A stretch of DNA of 44,211 bases from Paludibacteraceae bacterium (GCA_024401645.1 JAKSKR010000023.1:1-44211); one strand, 5' to 3'. Shown: positions 1 to 7,684, counted from the first letter of the stretch. Notes: generated by a model from the letters alone, not told the origin. A program made the numbers and translations.

Positions 1-20
1 AGTAGGCAGCTGCCTTCTTC

Positions 21-58
21 AGTCCCCCGGGGTTCAATCGACCCCCGGGGGACTTCTC
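21..58 (+). terminator. GC-rich terminator-like hairpin of an unseen upstream gene
   Basis: A 12-bp perfect stem (arms 21-32 and 43-54, AGTCCCCCGGGG and its complement) encloses a 10-nt loop and is followed by TCTCTTTTG. A 12-nt palindrome (AGGCAGCTGCCT, 4-15) sits just before it. This fits a factor-independent terminator for a gene or RNA ending before the window. The gene itself is not visible. Confidence 0.6.
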
Positions 59-284
59 TTTTGCATGCACCTAGCCTTCGTCGCGGTGGGGCTCTGTCCC
101 ATCACACATAAAACCGGGTTCGCCGAACTCGCTTGCTTCGCCTGTTGCATCCTTACGTCAGCAACAGACTGATCACGCCCGTTTCTTCGTAGTTGAAACA
201 TGTTGCACGAAATTATGCTAAATCAATAACTGTAAATTTTCATCCGCATAAATCATTTTTACATTGTAAATCGTAATCTGTACC
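55..284. other. Intergenic stretch with no recognised gene
   Basis: About 230 bases between the first hairpin and the ybeY promoter. The first half (about 60-180) is more GC-rich than the second, which is AT-rich. I found no convincing ORF, tRNA cloverleaf or rRNA segment on either strand. Confidence 0.5.
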
Positions 285-313
285 TTGCCTTCACGTAATT
301 TTTTATATATTTG
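285..313 (+). promoter_or_regulatory. Promoter of the ybeY-phosphatase-transporter operon
   Basis: A -7 box TATATTTG (306-313) matches the Bacteroidota consensus TAnnTTTG. A TTG at 285-287 lies 18 nt upstream in the -33 position. Transcription would begin near 320, about 20 nt before the ybeY ATG. Confidence 0.6.
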
Positions 314-339
314 CTAGTTAATCATAAATCAATTTCTTC

Positions 340-762
340 ATGATAAATTTCTATGCTGAGGATATTGAAATGCCAAAGCTGAAAAAGGCAGCCCTTAAGG
401 CTTGGATTAAGGCCGTTACAGAAAAACACGGATACAAGTTGGGTGATATCTCTTATATATTTTGTTCTGATAAAAGAATTTTAGAGGTAAATAATCAGTT
501 CCTTCAACACGATTATTATACCGACATTATAACGTTTGATTACACTGAAGGCAAAAAGATTTCAGGTGACTTGTTCATCAGTCTAGATACTGTGAAAACG
601 AATGCCGAGAAATTTAATGCCGAATACGACCAGGAGTTTCATCGTGTGGTTATTCATGGCATTCTCCACCTTTGTGGCATTAACGACAAAGGACCGGGTG
701 AACGTGAAATAATGGAGGCTCATGAAAATGAGGCCCTCGCTATGCGAACTGGTAACGAATAA
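340..762 (+). CDS. ybeY: Endoribonuclease YbeY (rRNA maturation factor)
   Basis: YbeY is a metal-dependent single-strand RNA endonuclease of the UPF0054 family, acting in 16S rRNA 3'-end processing and ribosome quality control in the cytoplasm. The 140-residue protein carries the family motif HGILHLCGIND, with H106 and H110 as metal ligands. The position equivalent to the third histidine of E. coli YbeY (H124) is D116, a substitution I recall from other Bacteroidota members. The length is usual for the family. The ATG at 340 lies about 27 nt after a clear -7 box. The gene heads a likely operon, with the phosphatase gene beginning 14 nt after its stop. Nothing suggests a functional link to the two downstream genes. 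Confidence 0.93.
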   Translation: MINFYAEDIEMPKLKKAALKAWIKAVTEKHGYKLGDISYIFCSDKRILEVNNQFLQHDYYTDIITFDYTEGKKISGDLFISLDTVKTNAEKFNAEYDQEFHRVVIHGILHLCGINDKGPGEREIMEAHENEALAMRTGNE

Positions 763-776
763 TTGAGTTTTACACA

Positions 777-2084
777 ATGCATTTATTAAAAAGTTTATTA
801 TTGGCTTGCCTTGGCACTGTAACATTGTGTCAGGCGCAGACCACGCGTCAAGAATTGTCTGCCGTAAAGGAGAGAACTGCGGGTAATTATTATGCATATC
901 CAACCCCATCGGGAAAACTTACAGCTGCGCCGGAAGGTTATAAACCTTTCTACATCAGCCACTATGGCCGTCATGGGTCGAGATATATGATTGATGATGT
1001 CGATCCGAAGGAGGTTCGCGACGTGTTGCGTAGTGCAGAACAAGATGGTGTACTTACCAAACTCGGCAAGGAAACCATTAAGCACCTCGATGTTTTTATT
1101 GAGACGATGGATGGACGTAACAGCGAACTTACACCCGTTGGACATGAACAACACAAGGGTATTGCCAACCGCATGTTTAAAGCATATCCGGAAGTTTTTA
1201 ACGGGCATACTAAAATCGATGCTCGCTCAACCCCTGTGCACCGTACCATTTTGAGCATGGGCGCATTCTGCCAAGAACTGAAATCGTTGAATGGTGATTT
1301 AGATATTACCAATGACGCTAGTGAACACGACATGTTCTTCATGTGCAATAAGAACCATGCCGAAAGCCATAAGACTAGTGATGCCGAAGTGGCATGGAAG
1401 AAGGCTTACGATGCCTTTAACGACGCAAACTATCATTCCGACCGTTTTATGAATAGCCTTTTCACAAAGAAGGGCTATCTGCCGGTAGGCAAGGCGAACA
1501 AGTTCATGCGTCAAATGTTTAATGTCGCTTGTGACGTGCAAGATATGACCGATATGGGTTTCAGCTTGTACCCTTTGTTTAATGATGACGAATTGTTTGA
1601 TTTTTGGCAGAGCCAGAATGCCTATTGGTATGGATCTATAGGACTTTCGCCGATTCAAGATGGGGATGGACCTGAAATTGCTGCCAACTTGTTGCGTAAT
1701 ATCATCGACAATGCACAGAACGCTATAGGTTCTGACCAACCGAGTGTTACCCTACGCTTCGGGCACGACACTGGCATACTTCCATTGTTGGCGTTGATGA
1801 GGGTTGGTGGCGCTTATTGTAAGGTGGCCGACTTGAAAGAACTCTACAAGTCGTGGGCCGACTATAAGTTGATACCGATGGCTGCTAATTTGCAACTGGT
1901 TTTCTACCGTAACAGTAAAGGTAATGTCTTGGTTAAGGCTTTGCTTAACGAAGAGGAAACCACCTTGCCTGCAAAAGCGTTTAGTGGACCATACTATCAG
2001 TGGAACGATGTGTTAGATTATTATGAAGAAATGCTAAGCCATATTCGTAATGTAAAACCAAGTGTCACAATCTATAAACATTAA
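777..2084 (+). CDS. Secreted histidine-type (acid) phosphatase
   Basis: A 435-residue member of the histidine acid phosphatase family, related to phytases and multiple inositol polyphosphate phosphatases. These enzymes release phosphate from organic phosphomonoesters through a phospho-histidine intermediate. A signal peptide (residues 1-20, ending CQA) indicates export to the periplasm or cell surface. The catalytic RHGSR motif is at residues 65-69 (nucleophile H66), and the proton-donor HD motif is at H330-D331 in FGHDTG. It lies 14 nt after ybeY and 26 nt before a GPH symporter gene. The layout suggests dephosphorylation outside the inner membrane followed by uptake of the freed sugar or polyol. 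That coupling and the substrate (phytate or sugar phosphate) are inference. Confidence 0.9.
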   Translation: MHLLKSLLLACLGTVTLCQAQTTRQELSAVKERTAGNYYAYPTPSGKLTAAPEGYKPFYISHYGRHGSRYMIDDVDPKEVRDVLRSAEQDGVLTKLGKETIKHLDVFIETMDGRNSELTPVGHEQHKGIANRMFKAYPEVFNGHTKIDARSTPVHRTILSMGAFCQELKSLNGDLDITNDASEHDMFFMCNKNHAESHKTSDAEVAWKKAYDAFNDANYHSDRFMNSLFTKKGYLPVGKANKFMRQMFNVACDVQDMTDMGFSLYPLFNDDELFDFWQSQNAYWYGSIGLSPIQDGDGPEIAANLLRNIIDNAQNAIGSDQPSVTLRFGHDTGILPLLALMRVGGAYCKVADLKELYKSWADYKLIPMAANLQLVFYRNSKGNVLVKALLNEEETTLPAKAFSGPYYQWNDVLDYYEEMLSHIRNVKPSVTIYKH

Positions 2085-2110
2085 GAAATATCAATAATTA
2101 TTATAAAATC

Positions 2111-3823
2111 ATGGAAAACAATTCTACAATCCAGACTGGAAAGCTCTCCATTCGCGAAAAAATCTGTTACGCGTTTGGCGATGGCGCAGCCAATATTGCA
2201 TGGCGTGGTGTTGCTGCTTTCCTTATGATTTATTACACCGACGTGTTCGGTCTTAGCCCTGCTGTCGTTGGTACACTAATGTTGCTGGTTCGCTTAAGCG
2301 ATGGCGTCAGCGACGTGGCTATGGGTGCTATTTGTGACAGAACCAAAACGAAATATGGTAAGTTCCGTCCTTGGATTCTTTGGACTGCCATTCCTTTGGC
2401 TGTCATTCTTTCTATGATGTTCACTTGCCCCGATTGGAGCATGACCGGTAAGATTGCTTACGCTTACACTACCTACATCGTCTTCACCCTTGTTTATACG
2501 GCAAACAACATTCCTTACGGTGCGTTGCTGGCAGTTATGACTCCAGACGACAAGGAACGTACATCGTTAGGCTCCTTCCGTATGGTGGGCGCATTTGGTG
2601 GTGGTATGCTTGTGCAAGGTTTGCTTCTTTTCTTGGTCGCTTATTTCGGAAATGTGAATCCTAACGTGAACGTCAACACAATTGAGAGCGGTAAGAAGTA
2701 CGAGGTTGTTCTAACAACACCTACCGATGTTAGCAACTTAAGCTTTACAACTAACAACGGTATTGCCAAGATGGTTTCTCCTGATATTACTTACGAAACT
2801 AAAGACTCTACTGGTGCGCTTGTTGTTGGTGCCGATGGTAAGGTTCAGATGAAGGCTGACGAACCAACCGAAGCAAAGAGTTTTGCAACTGTAGCTAACA
2901 AGCCATATCATTTTACGGTTGAAGCTGACGGTGAAGAAATCACAGCAGATAGCTTCCGTGTGGTAGACCAGAACAAAGGTTACAGCTATGCCATCTACTT
3001 CCTTTCAATTTTCTTGGCTATTTTCTTGTTGATTACCTTCTTCGGAACTCGCGAACGTGTGGAACCACCAGTTACCCAAAAGACCAATCTGGTTGATGAA
3101 TTGGGTGACTTGATTAAGAATTATCCTTGGATCGTATTGGTGTTCGTTGGTATTCTTTATAATATTTACAACAATACCCGTCAAGGTGTAACTTTGTACT
3201 ATTTCACACACTATGTACATAACCAGTTGCTTTCTGCCGGTTACATGACAGGTTTGATGATTGCTTCTATCGTTGGCGCAATGATTACAGCACCTTTGAG
3301 CCGTAAGTTTGGCAAGAAGAATCTCTTTATTGGCGCTTTGTTCTATTCGGCTGTAGTAAACACCATGCTATACTTCTGTTCGCCAACTGCCATTGTTCCT
3401 ATTTTCTGCATTGGTATGTTGTCTGAAGTTGGTGCTGCCATCTTCCCAACCTTGTTCTTTGCAATGTTGGGTGACGTAGCAGACTATTCTGAATATGTTA
3501 ACGGTCGACGTGCAACCGGCTTGGTTTACAGTGCGGGTTCTTTTGCCACAAAGTTTGGTGGTGGCTTGGGTAGTGCTATTGTTGGTTATGTGTTGGCATA
3601 CTATGGTTACAAGGGTACCGACCCAACAACTATTAAGTTGGCGGTTGAAGGCATTCGTGGCCTTATGAGTTGGATTCCTTCTATTCTCTGTATCTTTGCT
3701 GCAGTTGGTATGTATTTCTATACTATCGACCAGAAGAAGATGGACGAAATTACAACTGAATTGCAAAATCGCCGCCGCGGTGAAGGTGCAAAAAACGCGG
3801 TTTCTAACGACGTTGTTCGTTAA
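2111..3823 (+). CDS. GPH-type (MelB-like) cation:sugar symporter with a periplasmic insert
   Basis: A 570-residue major-facilitator transporter of the glycoside-pentoside-hexuronide family. The MelB-type acidic pair lies in RLSDGVSDVAMG of the second membrane segment, and the following loop carries DRTKTKYGKFRPWIL, typical of the family. Twelve membrane segments can be placed. GPH proteins are usually about 450-480 residues. Here about 110 extra, mostly polar residues (about 180-289) lie between segments 5 and 6, a loop predicted to face the periplasm. Their alternating beta-prone, Thr/Val-rich composition looks like a small beta-sandwich. It follows the phosphatase by 26 nt and is the last gene before a terminator. 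The substrate is unknown; a sugar or inositol-type compound released by the phosphatase is a guess. Confidence 0.87.
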   Translation: MENNSTIQTGKLSIREKICYAFGDGAANIAWRGVAAFLMIYYTDVFGLSPAVVGTLMLLVRLSDGVSDVAMGAICDRTKTKYGKFRPWILWTAIPLAVILSMMFTCPDWSMTGKIAYAYTTYIVFTLVYTANNIPYGALLAVMTPDDKERTSLGSFRMVGAFGGGMLVQGLLLFLVAYFGNVNPNVNVNTIESGKKYEVVLTTPTDVSNLSFTTNNGIAKMVSPDITYETKDSTGALVVGADGKVQMKADEPTEAKSFATVANKPYHFTVEADGEEITADSFRVVDQNKGYSYAIYFLSIFLAIFLLITFFGTRERVEPPVTQKTNLVDELGDLIKNYPWIVLVFVGILYNIYNNTRQGVTLYYFTHYVHNQLLSAGYMTGLMIASIVGAMITAPLSRKFGKKNLFIGALFYSAVVNTMLYFCSPTAIVPIFCIGMLSEVGAAIFPTLFFAMLGDVADYSEYVNGRRATGLVYSAGSFATKFGGGLGSAIVGYVLAYYGYKGTDPTTIKLAVEGIRGLMSWIPSILCIFAAVGMYFYTIDQKKMDEITTELQNRRRGEGAKNAVSNDVVR

Positions 3824-3848
3824 TATACATTCAACTTAATACTATAAC

Positions 3849-3883
3849 TCGGGCAGCTCGTAATTGGGTTGCCCGATTTTTTT
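3849..3883 (+). terminator. Terminator of the ybeY-phosphatase-symporter operon
   Basis: Stem of TCGGGCAGC (3849-3857) with GTTGCCCGA (3868-3876), containing one mismatch, followed by seven T residues (3877-3883). It lies 25 nt after the symporter stop codon. Confidence 0.85.
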
Positions 3884-3891
3884 GTGTATAA

Positions 3892-3930
3892 AAAGTAAGT
3901 GGGCAATCCCCAATGAGGAATTGCCCACTT
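3892..3930 (-). terminator. Terminator of the hisB-fabD transcript
   Basis: A perfect 11-bp stem, AAGTGGGCAAT (3897-3907) with ATTGCCCACTT (3920-3930). Read on the minus strand it runs into CTTTTTATA. It lies just beyond the fabD stop codon and back to back with the plus-strand terminator. Confidence 0.8.
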
Positions 3931-3956
3931 TATTGATTGTCTTCTAGGACTTCTTA

Positions 3957-4835
3957 TTAGAGCTCTGCGCCAGTTGCGCTAACTTCTTTGTTGATGCGAC
4001 CAACCAAGCCCTGAAGCACCTTGCCAGGACCAACTTCAATGAATTCGGTTGCACCATCGGCAATCATGTGCTGTACGCACTGGGTCCACTTTACAGGAGA
4101 AGTCAACTGCTTAACAAGGTTTGCCTTGATGGTAGCAGGATCGGTTTCTGCAATTGTGGTTACGTTCTGATAGATAGGGCAGATTGGCTTGCTGAAGTTT
4201 GTTGCTTCAATAGCCTTTGCCAATTCGTCTTTAGCTGGCTGCATAAGTGGAGAGTGGAATGCTCCACCAACTACCAATGGAAGAGCACGCTTTGCACCAG
4301 CTTCCTTCATAAGCACACATGCCTTTTCAATGCCGGTGTTGCTACCTGAAATGACGAGCTGTCCAGGGCAATTGTAGTTTGCAGCAACTACAACTTCACC
4401 TTCAATGCTAGCACAAATTTCTTCAACCTTTTCGTCTGGCAAACCAATAACGGCAGCCATTGTTGAAGGATTCATTTCACATGCCTTCTGCATAGCCATT
4501 GCACGCTTTGAAACTAGGCTCAAGCCATCTTCGAAGCTAACTGTGTTTGATGCTACCAATGCAGAAAGTTCGCCCAATGAGTGACCTGCAACCATGTCTG
4601 GCTTAATGTCAAGCACCTTTGCAAGAATTACAGAGTGCAAGAAAACTGCAGGCTGTGTAACCTTTGTTTCCTTAAGTTCTTCTGCAGTACCTTCGAACAT
4701 GACCTTTGTGATGTCGAAACCAAGAATCTGGTTAGCTTTTTCAAACAATTCCTTTGCAACTGCCGAATTGTCGTAAAGGTCCTTACCCATGCCTGTGAAC
4801 TGGGCACCTTGACCAGGGAAAACGTAAGCTTTCAT
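3957..4835 (-). CDS. fabD: Malonyl-CoA:ACP transacylase
   Basis: FabD transfers malonyl groups from CoA to acyl carrier protein, supplying the elongation substrate of cytoplasmic fatty-acid synthesis. The 292-residue protein has the oxyanion-loop motif FPGQGAQF (6-13), the nucleophile elbow GHSLGE with S86, and the catalytic histidine H194 in GAFHSP. The length is normal for the family. It starts 41 nt downstream of hisB with no visible promoter of its own, so it is probably cotranscribed with hisB. No other fab or acp gene is present here, so the pairing looks positional rather than functional. Confidence 0.95.
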   Translation of the reverse strand: MKAYVFPGQGAQFTGMGKDLYDNSAVAKELFEKANQILGFDITKVMFEGTAEELKETKVTQPAVFLHSVILAKVLDIKPDMVAGHSLGELSALVASNTVSFEDGLSLVSKRAMAMQKACEMNPSTMAAVIGLPDEKVEEICASIEGEVVVAANYNCPGQLVISGSNTGIEKACVLMKEAGAKRALPLVVGGAFHSPLMQPAKDELAKAIEATNFSKPICPIYQNVTTIAETDPATIKANLVKQLTSPVKWTQCVQHMIADGATEFIEVGPGKVLQGLVGRINKEVSATGAEL

Positions 4836-4876
4836 TTGTTTTTTGTTATTTTATTATTGTTTGTTTCTGTTCTATA

Positions 4877-6010
4877 TTAGAGAGTCCCCTTTGTGCTAGG
4901 TAACTCAAATTTGTAGATGTCTCTCTTAACGGCCATTTTAATGGCACGTGCAAGAGCTTTGAAGATGCCTTCAATCTTGTGGTGCTCGTTGTCGCCTTCT
5001 GCCTTTATGTTTAGGTTCATCTTGGCAGCATCGCTTAAACTCTTAAAGAAGTGAATGAACATTTCGGTAGGCATGTCGCCCACATATTCACGGGTAAACT
5101 TTGCGTCCCAAACCAACCAAGGTCTGCCGCCAAAGTCGAGCGCAACTTGGCAAAGGCAGTCGTCCATTGGTAGGCAGTAGCCATAGCGTTCAATGCCGCG
5201 CTTGTTGCCGAGAGCCTTGTAGATGGCTTCGCCAAGGGCAATGGCTGTGTCTTCAATGGTGTGGTGCTCGTCAACATTTAGGTCTCCCTTTACCTTAATT
5301 GTAAGGTCACACCCGCTGTGCTTGCCAATTTGGTCGAGCATGTGGTCGAAGAAACCAAGTCCTGAAGAAATGTCGGTTTTTCCGTTGCCATCGAGGTTGA
5401 TGCTTACATAGATGTCGGTTTCCTTTGTGGTACGCTGAACGGTACCAATTCTTTCACCGGCAAAGATGAATTCGCTAATCTGGTCCCAATTTTCTGCAAC
5501 TAGTGCGCAGTGCTCGGTTAAACCATTTTCGGCAATCTCCTTCTCACCAGTTTCCTTATCCTTAATGTATATGCCCTTGCAACCAAGGTTCTTGGCTAGC
5601 TGAACATCGGTAAGGCGGTCGCCAATAACGTAACAGCGTTCCATGTCGTAGCTGCCATCCATGTAATTGGTCAGCATGCCAGTGCCGGGCTTGCGTGTTG
5701 GCTTGTTATCTTCCTTGCGTGTTGGGTCAATCTTAATGTCATCGAAAACAACGCCTTCACCCTTGAAGACCTGAAGCATCTTGTCCTGAATGCGTTCGAA
5801 AGTCTCGGTAGGGTAGTCTGGGGTTCCAAGACCATCTTGATTGGTGACGATGACCAACTCGAGAGTCGGAAGTTTTTCGCGAATGAAATGAAGGTTGCGG
5901 AGAACGCCGGGTAAGAATTCAAGTTCGTCAAGTGTGTTCACTTGTTCTGTAATAGGCGGCTCTACAATCAAGGTGCCGTCTCTATCTATGAAAAGAGCTG
6001 TTTTCTTCAT
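4877..6010 (-). CDS. hisB: Bifunctional histidinol-phosphatase / imidazoleglycerol-phosphate dehydratase
   Basis: A two-domain enzyme of histidine biosynthesis covering steps 7 and 9. The N-terminal HAD phosphatase domain (about residues 1-190) has the DRDGT motif at 9-13, with nucleophile D9 and acid/base D11. The C-terminal IGP dehydratase domain (about 195-377) carries the manganese-binding HHTIED motif starting at H249. The 377-residue length matches the fused form of enterobacteria and many Bacteroidota. It lies alone, without hisG, hisD, hisC, hisA, hisF or hisI, and precedes fabD. A -7 box (TATCTTTG) is found 22 nt before the ATG. Confidence 0.95.
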   Translation of the reverse strand: MKKTALFIDRDGTLIVEPPITEQVNTLDELEFLPGVLRNLHFIREKLPTLELVIVTNQDGLGTPDYPTETFERIQDKMLQVFKGEGVVFDDIKIDPTRKEDNKPTRKPGTGMLTNYMDGSYDMERCYVIGDRLTDVQLAKNLGCKGIYIKDKETGEKEIAENGLTEHCALVAENWDQISEFIFAGERIGTVQRTTKETDIYVSINLDGNGKTDISSGLGFFDHMLDQIGKHSGCDLTIKVKGDLNVDEHHTIEDTAIALGEAIYKALGNKRGIERYGYCLPMDDCLCQVALDFGGRPWLVWDAKFTREYVGDMPTEMFIHFFKSLSDAAKMNLNIKAEGDNEHHKIEGIFKALARAIKMAVKRDIYKFELPSTKGTL

Positions 6011-6031
6011 TTTCTTATAAATCTATTAACA

Positions 6032-6039
6032 CAAAGATA
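6032..6039 (-). promoter_or_regulatory. -7 box of the hisB promoter
   Basis: TATCTTTG on the minus strand (6039 down to 6032) matches TAnnTTTG and lies just upstream of hisB. No well-spaced -33 TTG is evident. Confidence 0.5.
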
Positions 6040-6086
6040 CTTATTAATATTCAATATTCTAGTTTAATGGTACACCCTAATACGAC

Positions 6087-6121
6087 AAAAACGCAATTGA
6101 ACGGTGTCCAATTGCGTTTTT
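6087..6121 (-). terminator. Strong bidirectional terminator after the twin small-peptide genes
   Basis: A 13-bp perfect stem, AAAAACGCAATTG (6087-6099) with its complement (6109-6121), around a 9-nt loop and with U-tracts on both strands. The only minus-strand coding potential upstream of it is the pair of 18-codon ORFs, so it probably ends their transcript. hisB runs away from this point, so it is not hisB's terminator. Confidence 0.8.
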
Positions 6122-6208
6122 GATCTTTTGTCCTCAATAAAAACTATGTTCCTTTGGTGTGTGGTCTTGAGACGAACCACAAAATCGTAGCTTTGTTGTT
6201 CCTTATTA

Positions 6209-6265
6209 TTAGAACTTAACAACCTTCTTAACTAACTTTACTACGATTAAATTCAATGCTATCAT
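6209..6265 (-). CDS. 18-residue cationic amphipathic peptide, copy 1
   Basis: The minus strand encodes MIALNLIVVKLVKKVVKF, followed by tandem stop codons (TAATAATAA). An AGAGG Shine-Dalgarno-like site lies 5 nt before the ATG. Net charge is +4; K10, K13, K14 and K17 follow i, i+3, i+4, i+7 spacing, so all lysines would fall on one face of a helix with Ile/Leu/Val/Phe opposite. A near-identical ORF lies 111 bp upstream on the same strand. The copies differ at 7 of 57 bases: five changes are silent and the other two fall in one codon (Leu/Met), which indicates selection on the protein. I do not recognise the family. Membrane-active roles such as a type I toxin, a leaderless bacteriocin or a modulin-like peptide, or a signalling peptide, fit the chemistry but are inference. 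Confidence 0.72.
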   Translation of the reverse strand: MIALNLIVVKLVKKVVKF

Positions 6266-6319
6266 CTTACCTCTATAATTTGTTTGTTTTCTACTCTTTT
6301 TATTGGTTGTTGGCTCTTA

Positions 6320-6376
6320 TTAGAATTTTACGACCTTCTTAACCAACTTTACTACGATCATGTTCAATGCTATCAT
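6320..6376 (-). CDS. 18-residue cationic amphipathic peptide, copy 2
   Basis: This is the promoter-proximal member of the pair and encodes MIALNMIVVKLVKKVVKF, ending in TAATAA. A purine-rich AAAAGAAGAAAA tract precedes the ATG, a weaker ribosome-binding context than copy 1. It differs from copy 1 only by Met for Leu at residue 6, with silent changes at codons 5, 11, 15, 16 and 17. It lies about 58 nt downstream of the predicted start of a promoter carrying an inverted repeat. The spacer between the copies (6266-6319) is unrelated to the sequence upstream of copy 2, so only the coding part is conserved. No export, processing or immunity gene is adjacent. Function unknown. Confidence 0.72.
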   Translation of the reverse strand: MIALNMIVVKLVKKVVKF

Positions 6377-6441
6377 AATTGTTTTCTTCTTTTGTCATTT
6401 AATTGTGTCGCCACTTGTCTGTTGATTTCGTTTTGACACTG

Positions 6442-6472
6442 CAAAATTATGTTATAAAACATAATTATGCAA
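6442..6472 (-). promoter_or_regulatory. Promoter and possible operator of the twin small-peptide unit
   Basis: On the minus strand a TTG (6472-6470) and a -7 box TAATTTTG (6449-6442) are separated by 20 nt, an excellent match to the Bacteroidota promoter consensus. A perfect 9-bp inverted repeat, AATTATGTT (6445-6453) with AACATAATT (6458-6466), fills the spacer and overlaps the -7 box. A regulator bound there would block RNA polymerase. The start point would be near 6435. Confidence 0.65.
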
Positions 6473-6480
6473 CAATATTG

Positions 6481-7009
6481 TAAAATATTTTTCAAAAAAG
6501 TTTGTCATTGTGTAATCAGAATTAATCTAAAAGTGCTGGTTGGTGGTGTGTTTTGCTTTCTAATTGAATTGATTGCTAATGATTGTTGAGCATTTTGATA
6601 AAAATTCACCGGAAAAAGCCGGAAAATATGTCATTTTGCTTATCCATTGTTTCGAATTGGTACCTATAAGCAGGCATTTGTTATGTATTTGTGGCTGGTG
6701 AAAGTTTGAAAGGCCTGAGAAATATGTATTTTTGTGACATTTTGATAGTTTTTGGTGTGTTTTGGCTTGTTTGGCTTTCATCATGATTCGCGAATGCCAT
6801 GTTTTTGTGCGTTTATATTATTATTGGTATAGACTAGCGTGAAATTTTGTTTGCAGAGTTTTTACTTTTATTAGCATTATTTATCGACGAAAAGAGTGTT
6901 TTAAGGGATTTATTGCTTATTTTTGCGTGATTTTGTATGCTCCAAGGTAGCCTTATATTCAACTATAATTATCTTTGTGAGAATGAAAAAATCGACATGA
7001 AAAACTAGT
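6481..7009 (+). promoter_or_regulatory. Long AT-rich leader/promoter region of the polysaccharide operon
   Basis: About 530 bases without a convincing gene. Candidate -7 boxes on the plus strand are TATTTTTG at 6727-6734 (with TTG 6706-6708, 18 nt upstream), TATTTTTG at 6918-6925 and TATCTTTG at 6970-6977. Leaders of UpxY-controlled operons are long and are the site of antitermination, which fits. I could not find a pair of inverted repeats that would mark an invertible promoter, but imperfect ones cannot be excluded by eye. Confidence 0.4.
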
Positions 7010-7066
7010 GTGAGGCTTAAAATTTTGAGAATTAGTGTTTTAAGTCTTGTGCAAGGAGCTAAAAGT

Positions 7067-7684
7067 ATGCCTAATCCTACTGCTTCTACCCCCAATTCCA
7101 GCGGTTCTGGTCAACCTTTAAGAAAGGAGATTGACAAGGATTTGTGTGCATGGTTTGTGTTGAAGACCATGTGGCGACAGGAGGAAAAAGCCGAAGAGCG
7201 TTTAACAGAGGCGGGCGTGGAGGTTTACATTCCACGTAAACAAATCTTGCGTGAAGATAGGCGTGGCAAGAAACAGCGCGTCATGGTTCCTGCAATTAAC
7301 AGCCTAGTTTTTGTAAAGTCTTCAATCAGACAACTAGAAATCATAAAGGAGGACATCCGTGTTCGTCACGGACAGATTTTGTACTTCTATACGAATCACG
7401 AAGGTGGACGTAATGTCATCACAGCCATACCAGAGTCGCAAATGGATCAGTTCCGTTCTGCGTGCGACGTGGCTGGCGACACCGTTCAATATTTTCTCCC
7501 TGAAGAACTTGATCTTGCCAAAGGAACTCGCGTGCGCATTCATGGCGGTCCTTTCGAAGGTCACGAAGGTTTACTACTCAAAATTAAGGGCAAGCGAAGC
7601 AAGAGCTTAATTATTTCAATAGAAGGCTTCCTTTCTGCTGCATTTGCAGAGGTGAGTCCGGAATTTATTGAGGTGGTACGTTAA
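7067..7684 (+). CDS. UpxY-type NusG paralogue, transcription antiterminator
   Basis: A 205-residue specialised NusG homologue. UpxY proteins of Bacteroidota sit at the front of capsule operons and keep RNA polymerase transcribing through the long leader of their own locus. After a polar Pro/Ser/Thr-rich N-terminus (about 1-25) comes an NGN domain (from about CAWFVLKTMWRQEEKAEERL), and a C-terminal KOW domain follows from about residue 148 (GTRVRIHGGPFEGHEG). I chose the ATG at 7067 because AAGGAG (7053-7058) lies 8 nt upstream; an in-frame GTG at 7010 would add 19 residues without such a site. The usual partner upxZ is not next to it. A truncated S23-like ORF and then ugd follow. Confidence 0.88.
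   Translation: MPNPTASTPNSSGSGQPLRKEIDKDLCAWFVLKTMWRQEEKAEERLTEAGVEVYIPRKQILREDRRGKKQRVMVPAINSLVFVKSSIRQLEIIKEDIRVRHGQILYFYTNHEGGRNVITAIPESQMDQFRSACDVAGDTVQYFLPEELDLAKGTRVRIHGGPFEGHEGLLLKIKGKRSKSLIISIEGFLSAAFAEVSPEFIEVVR

Noticed and set aside
21..54. T-loop-like GGTTCAATC inside the first hairpin, suggesting the 3' part of a tRNA
   Set aside because: The loop is 10 nt within a 12-bp stem, the 5-bp/7-nt geometry of a T arm does not fit, and no CCA end or acceptor pairing follows. A terminator is the simpler reading.
6122..6208. Third copy of the 18-residue peptide between copy 1 and the terminator
   Set aside because: The minus strand there has no related ORF; it contains only a weak TGTGGT/ACCACA stem.
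6560..6784. 74-codon minus-strand reading frame in the polysaccharide leader
   Set aside because: No domain-like pattern, unusual composition (many Lys, Asn, Ser and Gln in AT-rich DNA) and no ribosome-binding site. It is the kind of frame expected by chance in AT-rich intergenic DNA.
6481..7010. Invertible capsule promoter
   Set aside because: I could not find flanking inverted repeats of 15 nt or more around the candidate -7 boxes by eye, so the claim is not supported.
7010..7066. Upstream GTG start for the UpxY-like gene
   Set aside because: It lacks a ribosome-binding site, whereas ATG 7067 has AAGGAG 8 nt upstream; the added 19 residues do not resemble NusG-family sequence.
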